A stretch of DNA of 64,000 nt, taken from assembly GCF_001278055.1 (NCBI RefSeq), contig NZ_CP010802.1, forward strand, positions 682,001-746,000. Direction: 5' to 3'. The notes beneath the pieces are model-generated. The model ran no database searches. It saw only the letters and a program-made list of their open reading frames with translations, and was not told the origin of the DNA. The position numbers were made by a program, and so were the translations under genes. Positions 42,424 through 51,402 of the stretch are shown piece after piece. The stretch is from Desulfuromonas soudanensis (GTDB taxonomy: Bacteria; Desulfobacterota; Desulfuromonadia; Desulfuromonadales; WTL). Within the stretch, counting starts at the first letter, position 1. Each line of letters opens with the position of its first letter.

Positions 42424-43038
42424 ATGCTCAACCCCAAGGTACTGCCGGCCTCGGCGCTTTTCGTCCTTCTCCTTTTATTGGCCGCCTGCTCTTCCGAGCC
42501 GAAGGCCGTCAAGGCTCTGGAACAGGCCGAAGCTGTGGCCGCCGCCGGAAATCTTGCGGGCGCCATCCCCCTCTACGAGGCGGTTGTCGCCGACTATCCG
42601 AAGAGCAAGGCGGCGGTCAAAGCAGAAACCGGGCTCCGGGCGATCCGTCTGACCCTTGCCCGGGAAAAGGGGGAGCTGACCGAGGCCCTGGGGAGTGTCC
42701 GCGATGTTCTTGAGGGGTTTGCCTCCATGTACGGGGACTATCCGAAGTCGCTGGCCGATCTCGACAACGGCGAGTATTTCTTCGATGGCTCGTATCTGGC
42801 GGGAGTCGTCCCCGGGGACGCCAGGGTCTATCTCCTCTTCGCCGAGGCGCCCCCCTACCGCGTCTGGGCCTTCAAAAATGGCCGGGAGGAGGGGCTTTCC
42901 CTCGACGCCTCCGCCGCCGAAACCCGCAGCGCCGTTCGCTCCGAAGCCCTGGCCGCGCTGGAAGCGGCCGGTCCCCCCGTGGTCGAAATCGGCGCCCTGG
43001 CCGCCTACGGCAGGCCCGATGCCGGCAAGTCCCTGTAG
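42424..43038 (+). CDS. Lipoprotein with TPR-like N-terminal half, unknown function
   Basis: 204 aa. Lipoprotein signal with lipobox LLLAACSS (Cys about residue 21). Residues 25-75 resemble one to two TPR-like helical hairpins (AGNLAGAIPLYEAVVADYPK). The C-terminal half has the pattern YGDYPKSLADLDNGEYFFDG seen in pilin/secretin-associated folds, but no family is recognised. AAGGAG precedes the ATG. It lies between cbiB and cobD on the same strand and may be co-transcribed with the cobalamin genes. A role in cobamide handling is possible but unsupported. Confidence 0.75.
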   Translation: MLNPKVLPASALFVLLLLLAACSSEPKAVKALEQAEAVAAAGNLAGAIPLYEAVVADYPKSKAAVKAETGLRAIRLTLAREKGELTEALGSVRDVLEGFASMYGDYPKSLADLDNGEYFFDGSYLAGVVPGDARVYLLFAEAPPYRVWAFKNGREEGLSLDASAAETRSAVRSEALAALEAAGPPVVEIGALAAYGRPDAGKSL

Positions 43039-43062
43039 CCTGTGCCGGGAGAGACCGATCCG

Positions 43063-44139
43063 ATGAATACTTTTCAGCATGGCGGCGGTGTGGCCCGGGC
43101 GTCTCGGCGCCTCGGCCTCGACGCCTCGGCCATCCTCGATTTTTCCGCCAGCATCAACCCCCTGGGGATGCCGGAGGCCGTCCTCGAGGCGGCGCGGGGA
43201 TCGCTTACGCAGGCGGTCCATTATCCCGAGATCGACGGCGCCTCCCTGCGCGGGGCGCTGGCCGATTTTCACGGCATTTCTCCCGACCACATCCTCCCCG
43301 GCAGCGGCTCCACCGAACTCATCTATCTCCTCCCCCGGGTGCTGCGCCCCCGCCGGGCGCTCCTGGTCACTCCGGCCTTCAGCGAATACGAACGGAGCCT
43401 GAAACAGGGGGAAACCGCCGTCGATTACTTCCCCCTGCGCCCCGAGGACGGTTTTCGCCTCGATCCGGCTCGCCTCCTGGGGCGCCTCGAAGCCGACACG
43501 GAGCTGGTGGTGCTGGCCAATCCCGGGAATCCGACGGGAGCGACGATCGAACCGGCGGCCCTCGAGGCGATCGCCGACGGTCTGGCCAACCGGGGGGTCC
43601 TCCTGGTCGACGAGGCCTTTATCGATTTCGACCCGCAACTGTCGGTCATCGACCGGGTGCCGAGCCATTCCAACCTCTATGTCCTGCGCTCCCTGACCAA
43701 GTTCTACGCCATCCCCGGCCTGCGCGCCGGCTATCTGGCCGGACCGGCCCGGGGTGTCGCCAGGCTGGCGGCGGCCCGTCCCCCCTGGTCCCTGAGCTCC
43801 CCGGCCCTGGCGGCGGCTCTGGCCGCCCTCGGCGAAGAGGGGTACCGGCAGCAGACGCTGGCGCTGATCCCTGAGCTGCGCCGGCAGCTCTCGGATGGGC
43901 TGGAGTCCCTGGGTCTGACCGTTTTCCCCGGGGCCGCCAACTATCTCCTGGCGCAAATTCCGTTGGGGATGCGCGACGCCGCGTCCCTGGCCGCACGGCT
44001 CGAAGAGCAGGGGGTCCTGATCCGCTGCTGCGCCAATTTCCCCCCCCTCGACGAGCGGTATATCCGGCTGGCGGTGCGCAGCGAATTCGAGAACCGGCGT
44101 CTCCTGGTTCTGCTCGACGACGCCCTGCACGGACATTAA
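43063..44139 (+). CDS. cobD: CobD, threonine-phosphate decarboxylase
   Basis: 358 aa from the ATG at 43063, which has GGGAGAG upstream. PLP-dependent fold-type I enzyme of the HisC-like class. Features: FSASINPLGMPE (about 28-39), NPGNPTGATIE (about 154-164), the aspartate in LLVDEAFIDF, and the Schiff-base Lys213 in RSLTKFYAIPGLRAGY. It decarboxylates L-threonine phosphate to (R)-1-amino-2-propanol phosphate, the linker used by CbiB. HisC itself is the main alternative, but the context and the SINPLG motif favour CobD. Confidence 0.92.
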   Translation: MNTFQHGGGVARASRRLGLDASAILDFSASINPLGMPEAVLEAARGSLTQAVHYPEIDGASLRGALADFHGISPDHILPGSGSTELIYLLPRVLRPRRALLVTPAFSEYERSLKQGETAVDYFPLRPEDGFRLDPARLLGRLEADTELVVLANPGNPTGATIEPAALEAIADGLANRGVLLVDEAFIDFDPQLSVIDRVPSHSNLYVLRSLTKFYAIPGLRAGYLAGPARGVARLAAARPPWSLSSPALAAALAALGEEGYRQQTLALIPELRRQLSDGLESLGLTVFPGAANYLLAQIPLGMRDAASLAARLEEQGVLIRCCANFPPLDERYIRLAVRSEFENRRLLVLLDDALHGH

Positions 44140-44165
44140 TCATAGGATAGGGACAAGGACAGGGC

Positions 44166-46832
44166 ATGAGCAGATACTGGCTGGTCGATATGGGAGAGGT
44201 ACGCTACGCCGTCGGCTCGGCCGGCGAGCTGGAACTCCGCAGTGCGCCGCCCGTCTCCCGCCCCCCTCTGAGCCCCGTGGAAATGGCCGGCTTCACCGTT
44301 CTCGACGGACGGACCCTGACCCTTCTCGACCTGGCCGCCTGCATCGGACTCCCCCCCGGCGTCGGCCCGTCCCAGATACTTCTCTCCGGCGCACCCGGCG
44401 AAATCGCCCTCCACTTCCGCGGTTCTTGCCGTCCTCTCCAACCCGCAGCCGCGGAGATTCTTCCTCTCCCCCCCTTTCTGCAGAGCCCCGTCTCCGCCGA
44501 CTCTCTTCTCGTCGACGGGGCGGTGATCCCCCTGCTCGATTTCGACCGGCTTCTTGAGGCGATCAGCGCCCCCGACTGGGAGCTCCCCCGTCCGGCGCTG
44601 GTTTCCTCCCCCTCCGGCGGCGTCGACTTTTCCGGAGAGTGCCGGCTCTTTTGCGCCGCCGGCACCCTTTTCGCCGCCCCGGCCGGCCTCTTCGAGGGGA
44701 CGGTCCTCTCTTCGGCGGCGATCACTCCCGTCGCCGCGACCCCGCCGATGGTGGCCGGAGTCGTCCTTCACGAGGGTCGCCCCCTGACCGTTATCGACCT
44801 CGCCGCCGCCCTGCACCTCCCTGAGGAGAGTCGTGGCAAGGGGACGATTCTTTCCGCCCGCCTCGACGGAGCACTCTGGGGATTTCTGGTGGCGGAGGAT
44901 CGAGGGACGATCCCGGTGGCCCATGACGCCCTCCTCCCTCTGCCTCCCCTCGCCCGGCGCCCGGCTATCGCCCATGCCCTGGAACACGGCGGCGGTCTCG
45001 TCCCCTGTCTCGACCTGGCCCTTCTCCTTGGAGGAGAGGAAGAAGCCGAAGGGGAGGGGGAGGAAGAACCGGCCGAAGGGGAGATGAGGGGTGAGCGGAC
45101 CGACCGGGTCCTGGAGTTCGCGCTCCTCGGCAGTCACTATGCCCTGCCGCGGGAAGAGGTCGTCGATGTGCAGCCGCTCCCCGGCTACTGGCCGTTGCCG
45201 GGGATGTCGCCGCTCCTCCTCGGTCTGACCCGGCGGGACGGAACCCTCTGGCCGGTCATCGACCTCACCGTCTATTTCGGCTGCCGCCAGGCGATCACGG
45301 CGCAGAGCCAGGGGATTGCCCTGACCAAGGGGGACTTCAACGCCGTGATCGTCGCCGGAGAAGTCTTCGGCGAGCGCACCATCCCCCGGGAGCTGCAGCG
45401 CGAATTGCCCTTTGCCCTCCCCCTGCCGCTGGTCTACGGCTGCTATCTGCAGGAGAGCGCGGTTCTGCTGGTCCTGAACGCCCGGAGCATGGCTTTGCAT
45501 TTCAGCTCCGAACTGGCGCAGGATGTCCGGGGGACTTTCCTTGGCCTCGGCGACGAGGCGCCGAAAGAGGCCGCCCCATCGGCCGCCGGCCCTTTTTTCA
45601 CCGGGATGCCGACTCCGGTGGAGGCCCAGGACGAGAGCGTCGTCACTGTTCCGGAGGCGGAATGCCAGGAGAGCGAGGAGGGAGAAGTTACCGAGGAGGG
45701 GAGGGACTCTGGGATCAGGCCCTTATCGCCTCTCGAGGAGGAGACTCCCCCTGCCGCTCTCCTGCCGACCCCGGAAAGCGATCCCCCTCTCCTTGTCCCG
45801 CCCCTGAGGCCGCAGGAACTGCCGGAGCTGCCGGAGCTCGCCGCCCGGATCCCCTTGCCAAAACGCCCGGCGGCTGAACCGGCGCCCCCTGCAGCTCCTC
45901 CGGATTCCCAGGGGGCGAAGATCCCCCCCCCGTCCGCTCTTCCCGGCGTCGACCCGGTCGAACGTCCCGAAACTCCGGTGATCGCCCCCCCAACCCCTTT
46001 CCGGCCGGGTCTTTCGTCGGTTGAGAAGTCTGCCGATGCTGAACTCCCGACGGCGCAGGTCCAGAACGCAGCGCCCCCGGTGCAGGAGGCGGAAAAGCCA
46101 CCGCCCAGGGATGAGCCTTCTGCACTCCCCCCTCTTCCACCACCGGTGGAGGTCGTCCTGAACGAGCCGGTGGAAAACGTAGCGGGTGCGGTCTGTCCTC
46201 TCCCCTCTCCCCTGGGGGAGGAAGAGCCCCCTTCGAGGGGACAGGCCGCCGGGGGAAGGCGCTTCTATTTGGCTGCCGCCGCAGTGGTTCTGTTTGTCGC
46301 TTTCGCCCTCTACTGGATCATTCCAGTCGACGGTGAACGGGCACGGCCCGGTGTCTCCTCCCCGTCGGCCAGGGAACGGTTGCCATCGACCGCCCTCCCC
46401 GCCGTCGTCCCGGATAAGGCCCCCTACGTGGCGGCTGAGGCTCCGGCGGCAGCGGTCCCTATGGTCGAAGTTGCGGCGACGGACAACCCCGCAGCGGGCG
46501 TTCCGGGGATCGAAACACCGGTTGGCGAAGCTCCGGGGGCCGGAAATTCTGCGGAGGCGAGGGCCGTCGTAGCCCCCCTGACCGAGGTCCCCGGGGTTGA
46601 ACTTGCGCCTCCGCCCTTCGATCCCCCTCTTCCGGGCGCTATGCCGGCGGTGGAGCCCTACGAGGTCCGCCCCGGCGACAACCTGTGGACGATCTCCCGA
46701 CGATACATGGGCGATCCCTGGGCCTTTCGGCAGCTGGCCCGGGAAAACCGCATCCCGGAGCCGGACCTCATCTTTCCCGGCCAGGTGATCCAACTCCCCG
46801 CGGAAGCGAAACGGCGGAGGGCTGCGCCATGA
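44166..46832 (+). CDS. Membrane protein with three CheW-like segments and a C-terminal LysM domain
   Basis: 888 aa. Residues about 1-150, 155-300 and 312-460 resemble degenerate CheW-like beta-barrel units; the third is best (VLEFALLGSHYALPREEVVD, then GTLWPVIDLTVYFG). Residues about 465-690 are a Pro/Glu-rich linker. RRFYLAAAAVVLFVAFALYW (698-717) is a single membrane helix with Arg on the N-side, so the CheW part should be cytoplasmic. After about 110 Ala/Pro-rich residues comes a LysM domain (832-876: YEVRPGDNLWTISRRYMG), placed to bind peptidoglycan. No kinase or receptor gene adjoins it. I do not know a described protein with this order. Function is unknown; a wall-anchored scaffold for a chemosensory array is one hypothesis. 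Confidence 0.8.
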   Translation: MSRYWLVDMGEVRYAVGSAGELELRSAPPVSRPPLSPVEMAGFTVLDGRTLTLLDLAACIGLPPGVGPSQILLSGAPGEIALHFRGSCRPLQPAAAEILPLPPFLQSPVSADSLLVDGAVIPLLDFDRLLEAISAPDWELPRPALVSSPSGGVDFSGECRLFCAAGTLFAAPAGLFEGTVLSSAAITPVAATPPMVAGVVLHEGRPLTVIDLAAALHLPEESRGKGTILSARLDGALWGFLVAEDRGTIPVAHDALLPLPPLARRPAIAHALEHGGGLVPCLDLALLLGGEEEAEGEGEEEPAEGEMRGERTDRVLEFALLGSHYALPREEVVDVQPLPGYWPLPGMSPLLLGLTRRDGTLWPVIDLTVYFGCRQAITAQSQGIALTKGDFNAVIVAGEVFGERTIPRELQRELPFALPLPLVYGCYLQESAVLLVLNARSMALHFSSELAQDVRGTFLGLGDEAPKEAAPSAAGPFFTGMPTPVEAQDESVVTVPEAECQESEEGEVTEEGRDSGIRPLSPLEEETPPAALLPTPESDPPLLVPPLRPQELPELPELAARIPLPKRPAAEPAPPAAPPDSQGAKIPPPSALPGVDPVERPETPVIAPPTPFRPGLSSVEKSADAELPTAQVQNAAPPVQEAEKPPPRDEPSALPPLPPPVEVVLNEPVENVAGAVCPLPSPLGEEEPPSRGQAAGGRRFYLAAAAVVLFVAFALYWIIPVDGERARPGVSSPSARERLPSTALPAVVPDKAPYVAAEAPAAAVPMVEVAATDNPAAGVPGIETPVGEAPGAGNSAEARAVVAPLTEVPGVELAPPPFDPPLPGAMPAVEPYEVRPGDNLWTISRRYMGDPWAFRQLARENRIPEPDLIFPGQVIQLPAEAKRRRAAP

Positions 46833-47044
46833 CCGGACCGGACAGCAACGAACTGCTCAAGCTCCTTCGGATGCGCATGCCCTTCGGAAAATATGCCGAC
46901 TGGCGGCTCATCGATCTCCCCGAGCCGTATGTCGTCTGGTTCGCCGGCCAGGGGTTTCCCGAGGGGGAGCTCGGGCAGATGCTTCGCGCCCTGTATGAAA
47001 TCAAGGTCAACGGCCTCGAATATCTCTTCGACCCCTTGCGGTGA
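46829..47044 (+). CDS. DUF3820 family small protein
   Basis: 71 aa. The core MPFGKYADWRLIDLPEPYVVWF (residues 17-38) with GKY and LPxxYxxWF is the DUF3820 signature, a small soluble family sometimes labelled quorum-sensing-regulated without firm functional proof. The ATG overlaps the stop of the CheW/LysM gene (ATGA), so it is translationally coupled to it. Function unknown. Confidence 0.82.
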   Translation: MTGPDSNELLKLLRMRMPFGKYADWRLIDLPEPYVVWFAGQGFPEGELGQMLRALYEIKVNGLEYLFDPLR

Positions 47045-47135
47045 AAGCCCAATTTTCCCGACGGCTGTACAAACCGGTGGTTCAGGTGCTATCTTTATGA
47101 AGGTTTTGATTTTTATTTAAGGGAGGAAAACGATC

Positions 47136-47357
47136 ATGAAGGCTTTTAAAATCTTTCTTGTCGGGCTGATCCTGGGGCTGGCTGTGGGTCTGTGGTTCGG
47201 GGTCAATCTGGGACGGGACGAACCGCTGCTCAGCAACCCCTTCTCTGAGAAGTCGTTGCAGAAACAGCTGCAGAAGACCGGTGGCGAGATGCTGGAAAAG
47301 AGCGGCCAGGCCCTGGAGGAGAGCGGCAAGGCGCTGAAAGAAAAATTCAGCGAGTGA
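47136..47357 (+). CDS. Small single-helix membrane protein, YtxH-like
   Basis: 73 aa. One N-terminal membrane helix (about 5-25, FLVGLILGLAVGLWFGVNLG) followed by a charged, probably helical tail (ALEESGKALKEKFSE) with repeated Glu/Lys/Gly spacing. This resembles YtxH-type or apolipoprotein-like small stress proteins in layout only. AAGGGAGG lies about 11 bases upstream of the ATG. Function unknown. Confidence 0.72.
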   Translation: MKAFKIFLVGLILGLAVGLWFGVNLGRDEPLLSNPFSEKSLQKQLQKTGGEMLEKSGQALEESGKALKEKFSE

Positions 47358-47413
47358 CCCCCTGAAGGATGGCCGCCGGAAAATCATATTTAAAAAGTGA
47401 AAGTGAGACGGAA

Positions 47414-47767
47414 ATGACAGGGACCAATCGACGGCAAAACCAGCGGCAGAACGCCCTGAATCTCCTCGATTACACGGCTCTGGGAGCCGATGGCGAGATC
47501 GCCTTTCGCGGGCTGGGGCGCACCCTCAATGTGGGCGAAAACGGCCTGCTCCTCGAAACGCACCACCCTCTGACGGCGGGTCAGACCGTTCGTATCACCA
47601 TCGGGCTCCGGGAGGATCTGGTCGATCTCCAGGGACGGGTGGTTCGCATCGAGCCGGATGGGGGGGAGAAGTTTCAAGCGGGGATCGAATTTGCAAGTCT
47701 CGAAGGCGATGGACGACGGATCTTCAGTGCCTATCTCGCCGCTTTCAAGGAGACCTTCCTCGGTTGA
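47414..47767 (+). CDS. PilZ-domain c-di-GMP-binding protein
   Basis: 117 aa from the ATG at 47414 (GAGACGGA upstream); an ATG at 47369 in the same frame is possible but its ribosome site abuts the start. PilZ motifs: an Arg-rich N-terminal loop (NRRQNQRQN) and, after the first strands, TLNVGENGLLLE, which fits the D/NxSxxG-type position although the serine is replaced by Gly-Glu. The rest is a six-strand barrel (VRITIGLREDLVDLQGRVVR). It may bind c-di-GMP; the imperfect motif lowers certainty. The stop overlaps the dus start. Confidence 0.8.
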   Translation: MTGTNRRQNQRQNALNLLDYTALGADGEIAFRGLGRTLNVGENGLLLETHHPLTAGQTVRITIGLREDLVDLQGRVVRIEPDGGEKFQAGIEFASLEGDGRRIFSAYLAAFKETFLG

Positions 47768-48765
47768 ATCAGGCAGTCGATGAGGTGGCAGAATCTATCC
47801 CCCGGACCTTGAACCTCCCCTGGATTCCCGGTTCGTTCCCCCTGATGCTCGCGCCGATGCAGGGGCTGACCAATCGTGCCCTTCGTGCCCTCTTTGTCGA
47901 ATGGGTGCGCCCCGACGTGGTCTTCACCGAATTCATGCGTGTCGGCCCCGGCGCCCGCCGGACCCTCTCCGCCGTCGACCGCCGGGAGGCGGCCAGCCGC
48001 CAGGACGAAGTCCCGCTGGTGGTGCAACTGATCGGCCGCGACCGGCAGGCCCTGGTGGCGGCAGCCGAGGCGGCCCAGGACGAGGGGGCGCTTCACCTCA
48101 ATCTCAACATGGGCTGCCCCTTCGGCCGTCTCTCTTCCACCTGCGCCGGGGGAGCCCTCCTCAAAACGCCCGACGTCCTTCCCGGACTCCTCTCGGCCCT
48201 GCGCGCCGCGGTCCGCGGCAGTTTTTCCGTCAAGCTGCGCGCCGGGTACGACGACCCCCGCCAGGTTTTCGCCCTCCTCCCCCTCTTCGAGTCGGTGGGA
48301 ATCGACTATCTGATCCTTCATCCCCGCACCGTCGTGCAAAAGTACGCCGGGAGCGCCGATCACCGGGTGACCGCCGAGGTGGTAGCCTCCTGCGCCCTGC
48401 CGGTGATCGCCAACGGCGACATCAACAGCGCCGCCGACGGCCAACGGGTGCTGGACCAGACCGGCGCCGCCGGGCTGATGCTCGGGCGCGGCGCCATCGC
48501 CGACCCCCTCCTCTTCGAGCGGCTGCGGGGACGGGCCCCGGCCATCCCCGATCCCTGTGAGGAGGCGGCGGTGCTGCACAGATATCTTCAGGCCCTCGAG
48601 GTGCGTTACCGGGAAATTTTCTGCGGTGATACCCAGATTCTCAACAAACTCAAGGAGTCCCTGGCCTTCACCAACGCTCCGTCCCTGGCCAGGACCGTCA
48701 AGCAGTTGCGCCGCGCCGGCAAACTCTCCGATTTTTCCCGGCTGGTCGCCGCCATCGGCAACTGA
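47764..48765 (+). CDS. dus: tRNA-dihydrouridine synthase (Dus family)
   Basis: 333 aa, TTG start overlapping the PilZ stop, with AAGGAGA upstream. TIM-barrel flavoprotein: FMN-site APMQGLTNRALRAL (about 30-43), catalytic Cys in LNLNMGCPFG (about 115-124), substrate-site LHPRTVVQKY (about 182-191), and VIANGDINSAADGQRVL and GLMLGRGAIADP for the phosphate site. It reduces uridine to dihydrouridine in tRNA D-loops. The C-terminal helical tRNA-binding domain is present (about 255-333). Subfamily DusA/B/C cannot be fixed by eye. Confidence 0.93.
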   Translation: MNQAVDEVAESIPRTLNLPWIPGSFPLMLAPMQGLTNRALRALFVEWVRPDVVFTEFMRVGPGARRTLSAVDRREAASRQDEVPLVVQLIGRDRQALVAAAEAAQDEGALHLNLNMGCPFGRLSSTCAGGALLKTPDVLPGLLSALRAAVRGSFSVKLRAGYDDPRQVFALLPLFESVGIDYLILHPRTVVQKYAGSADHRVTAEVVASCALPVIANGDINSAADGQRVLDQTGAAGLMLGRGAIADPLLFERLRGRAPAIPDPCEEAAVLHRYLQALEVRYREIFCGDTQILNKLKESLAFTNAPSLARTVKQLRRAGKLSDFSRLVAAIGN

Positions 48766-48846
48766 AGAGATTCCTGCCGACTCCGCTGCCGGGTTCAGCC
48801 CAGTCTTCCCAATCCCGGGCTCTGTTCAGCCCCGAAAGGATCAATC

Positions 48847-49368
48847 ATGGTTTTTTCCGTCCCCGAAGTCGCCGCTTTGCGCCGCCGGACATTTTTCCGG
48901 CGGTGTCTTCTCCTCGCATCGCTACTCGGGGTGATGGGAGTCACGGCCGGTGCGGCACGGGGGAGCGAGCCGCAGGCCGAATTCAACGTCGGAGCGCCGC
49001 AGCCGCCGAAGGAAAGCGTCATCCAGGTCATCTTCGGCCTCCCGCTGGCGATGCCGACCGAGCGGGGCACCCTGGTTCTCGAGGCCTTCTTCGACCGCAA
49101 CGGAAACGGCCTGCAGGAAGCCGGGGAAGAGGATCTGCCCGGGGAGCTCACCTGTTCCGTCGACGGCATCGACTACGGCTTGCCGGCCTTCATCCCCGGG
49201 CTGAAGCGCAACGGAAATTTCGAGATCCGTTGCCGCGGCGAGCGCTTTGCCCCCACCGGGACCAGCCGGGATGTCTTCATCGAGCGCCGCGGCCAGATCG
49301 TCCGTGTCGATCTCCCCTGCCTCCCCGTCGATGTCGCTCCCCCCACCCCCGAGAAGCCCAAGAAATAA
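48847..49368 (+). CDS. Secreted protein with a Ca-loop-like SdrD-type segment, unknown function
   Basis: 173 aa. An unusually long basic start (RRRTFFRRCLLLASLLGVMG, about 12-31) gives a signal peptide with cleavage near AARGSE. The mature part contains FFDRNGNGLQEAGEEDLPG (about 81-99), which resembles the Dx(D/N)xDG calcium loop at the start of SdrD-B-like domains, and ends Pro/Lys-rich. Four Cys pair up in the second half. It could be a periplasmic or surface accessory domain. No neighbour gives a clue, and a terminator follows. Confidence 0.65.
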   Translation: MVFSVPEVAALRRRTFFRRCLLLASLLGVMGVTAGAARGSEPQAEFNVGAPQPPKESVIQVIFGLPLAMPTERGTLVLEAFFDRNGNGLQEAGEEDLPGELTCSVDGIDYGLPAFIPGLKRNGNFEIRCRGERFAPTGTSRDVFIERRGQIVRVDLPCLPVDVAPPTPEKPKK

Positions 49369-49498
49369 GGACTGCCGACCGCTCCTTGTCATCGGCAGAG
49401 GCATTGCGCGAAATCGGTGCTGACGACGGAGCCTCCTTCCCCGGCAACTCCTTTCTCAATGCTGCAGGCAATTTCGCCTGAAGTACCGAAGCTCTGAA

Positions 49499-49536
49499 AA
49501 CAAGGGGGCCGTCCGATTATGGACGGCCCCCTTGTC
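49499..49536. terminator. Bidirectional terminator between convergent genes
   Basis: A 14-bp perfect stem CAAGGGGGCCGTCC/GGACGGCCCCCTTG (49501-49534) with loop GATTAT. On the minus strand it is followed by TTTTCAG, serving the nickel transporter genes; on the plus strand the tail is weaker. Confidence 0.85.
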
Positions 49537-49562
49537 GTTGCGGGACGGGCTTCCGGCGTCTC

Positions 49563-50312
49563 CTAGAGGGAGCACACCGGGCACCCCTGCAACCGCAGCG
49601 GCTTTTCCAGATGGCTGGCGGCGAGGAGCTCCTGATCCTGGAAGATTGCGGCGGTCGGTCCGTCGGCGGTGACCCGTCCGTTGTGGATGACGATGGTCCG
49701 CTCGCACAGGTCGAGAACCAGATCGAGGTCGTGGGTGGCGATGATCTTGGTGTGGTGAAAGCCGCGCAACAGTTCGATGAGCCGACGCCGGGCGCGGGGG
49801 TCGAGGCCGGTGGTCGGCTCGTCCATGACCAGGATGTCCGGCTTCATGGAGAGGACCGAGGCGATGGCCACGGAACGCTTTTCCCCCCCGGAAAGGCGGT
49901 AGGGGGGGCGGTCCTGCAGATGCAGGGCCTCGACCCGGGCCAGGGCCTCGGTCACCCGGGCCTGCACCTCCTCAGGGGGCAGGCCGAGGTTGAGGGGACC
50001 GAAGGCGACGTCGTCATAGACCGTCGGCATGAAGAGCTGGTCGTCGGGGTCCTGGAAGACCATGCCGACGGTGCGGCGCACGTCGCGGATCGTCTCCTTG
50101 GTCAGGGGGAAGTCGCCGATTCGCACCCGTCCCTCACCGGGAGTCAGGTAGCCGTTGAGGTGCTGCAGCAGAGTCGACTTGCCGGCGCCGTTGGCGCCGA
50201 CGATGGCCACCGACTCGCCGTGATGAATGCAAAAGGAGATCCCCTGCACCGCGGCGGTCCCGTCGGGGTAGGCGTAGCAGAGGTTGTCGACCTCGACGAT
50301 GTGATGGCTCAT
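49563..50312 (-). CDS. nikO: ATPase of the second (probably nickel) ECF transporter
   Basis: 249 aa. Walker A VGANGAGKSTLLQHL (about 36-50), FQDPDDQLFMP Q-loop, signature LSGGEKRSVAIA, Walker B ILVMDEPTTGLDP, switch ATHDLD. The C-terminal GCPVCSL adds a CxxC pair not seen in the first CbiO. The ATG overlaps the stop of the CbiQ-like gene. With nikR upstream and the NikMN component at 55644 behind a NikR-like operator, nickel is the likely substrate. Confidence 0.92.
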   Translation of the reverse strand: MSHHIVEVDNLCYAYPDGTAAVQGISFCIHHGESVAIVGANGAGKSTLLQHLNGYLTPGEGRVRIGDFPLTKETIRDVRRTVGMVFQDPDDQLFMPTVYDDVAFGPLNLGLPPEEVQARVTEALARVEALHLQDRPPYRLSGGEKRSVAIASVLSMKPDILVMDEPTTGLDPRARRRLIELLRGFHHTKIIATHDLDLVLDLCERTIVIHNGRVTADGPTAAIFQDQELLAASHLEKPLRLQGCPVCSL

Positions 50313-51121
50313 CGGAACAGCTCCGTTAACAGGGTGCCGAGAAGGTGCGGCAGGTTGAAGAGCCGCAGGGCGATAAAGGCCGCACTCCAGCCGAGGGTGA
50401 AGATCACCTCGGGGCGGCCGATGTGGGAACGGCGCAACAGACGGATGTCGCCGTCGAAGCCGCGGCAGAGCATCGCCAGGTGGATGCGCTGGGCGCGGTC
50501 GACGGTGCGCAGCAGCAGCTGCCCGATCAGGTGGCCGAATATCTTCATCCCCATGCCGCGTCCGGCAAAGGAGCGCAGGGCCCGGGCCCGCACCAGACGC
50601 TGCCCCTCGTCGACCAGGACGAAGAGGTAGCGGTAGAGAAAGAGGAGCTGCAGGGCGAATATCTTCGGGGCGCCAAGCTTCTCCAAGGCCATGCAAACCC
50701 CGGCAAAGCTGGTGGTGGCGATCAGAACCAGGGCGGCGCTCACGGTGAGGCCAAAGCGCAACAGGATCGAGGCGAAGGAGACCCATCCTCCCGAGACGGT
50801 CACTCCCCCGAAGTGGAGGAGGGGGGCCGGATCGAGCCAGGGGTTGAGAATGCCGACAAAAAAGGCGAAGGGGGCGGCGATCAGGAGCTTCTTGCCGAGG
50901 TAGCCGGCGGGGAGCTCGCCGCGGAGAATGAGCGCCATGGGGAAGAGGGCGAAGGGGAGAAGGGCGGCGATCTGGTAGCGGCCGAAGGAGACCACCGTCA
51001 CCACGAAGACGAGGGTCGTCACCAGTTTGGCCCGGGGGTCGAGACGGTGGAGGGGCGTATCGCCACCGGCGAGGGTGTCGAGGGTGCCGATGTCGAAAAA
51101 GGCCGTTTCGATTTTCGCCAT
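50309..51121 (-). CDS. nikQ: Transmembrane component of the second (probably nickel) ECF transporter
   Basis: 270 aa from the ATG at 51121 (GGAG 11 bases upstream); an ATG at 51175 in frame is also possible. About five to six membrane helices. The start FDIGTLDTLAGGDTPLHRLD and the coupling motif LAMLCRGFDGDIR (about 218-230) identify the CbiQ/NikQ family. It couples NikO to the metal-binding NikMN. The stop overlaps nikO (ATGA). The 281-bp gap before nikR has an imperfect dyad (51331-51361) and no gene. Confidence 0.9.
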   Translation of the reverse strand: MAKIETAFFDIGTLDTLAGGDTPLHRLDPRAKLVTTLVFVVTVVSFGRYQIAALLPFALFPMALILRGELPAGYLGKKLLIAAPFAFFVGILNPWLDPAPLLHFGGVTVSGGWVSFASILLRFGLTVSAALVLIATTSFAGVCMALEKLGAPKIFALQLLFLYRYLFVLVDEGQRLVRARALRSFAGRGMGMKIFGHLIGQLLLRTVDRAQRIHLAMLCRGFDGDIRLLRRSHIGRPEVIFTLGWSAAFIALRLFNLPHLLGTLLTELFR

Positions 51122-51330
51122 GAAGGTGGCGGCTCCGGGTCGGGTGTCGGGGTGAGATCGGGGGGTGGCGGCCATTTCCGTGGCGGGACCCCTGGCGTTT
51201 GTCCATCACGCCTCTTCTATTTACAAGAAGGGTGCCACGGCGGCGAAGGGAGCAACGCCCGGGTTTTGCCCCCCTTCAATGACGGAATTCTGCCGCCGCA
51301 GCGAGGGACGGGGAGCCTCCTGGCGGTTTT

Positions 51331-51361
51331 GTGTCATACGTTTTATCGTTTCGTGGCACAC
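51331..51361. promoter_or_regulatory. Imperfect inverted repeat upstream of nikQ, possible operator
   Basis: Arms GTGTcatACG and CGTggcACAC face each other across 11 bases in the 281-bp gap between nikR and nikQ. It does not match the candidate NikR site at 55522 well. The rest of the gap shows no gene or recognisable element. Confidence 0.3.
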
Positions 51362-51402
51362 CTGGTTCGAGCTCTCCCCCGGGTATCGCTTGCAGGGGGG
51401 CT

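Noticed and set aside
43063-44139. Calling this gene hisC
   Set aside because: HisC is related, but the gene follows cbiB in the cobalamin block and has the SINPLG motif of threonine-phosphate decarboxylase.
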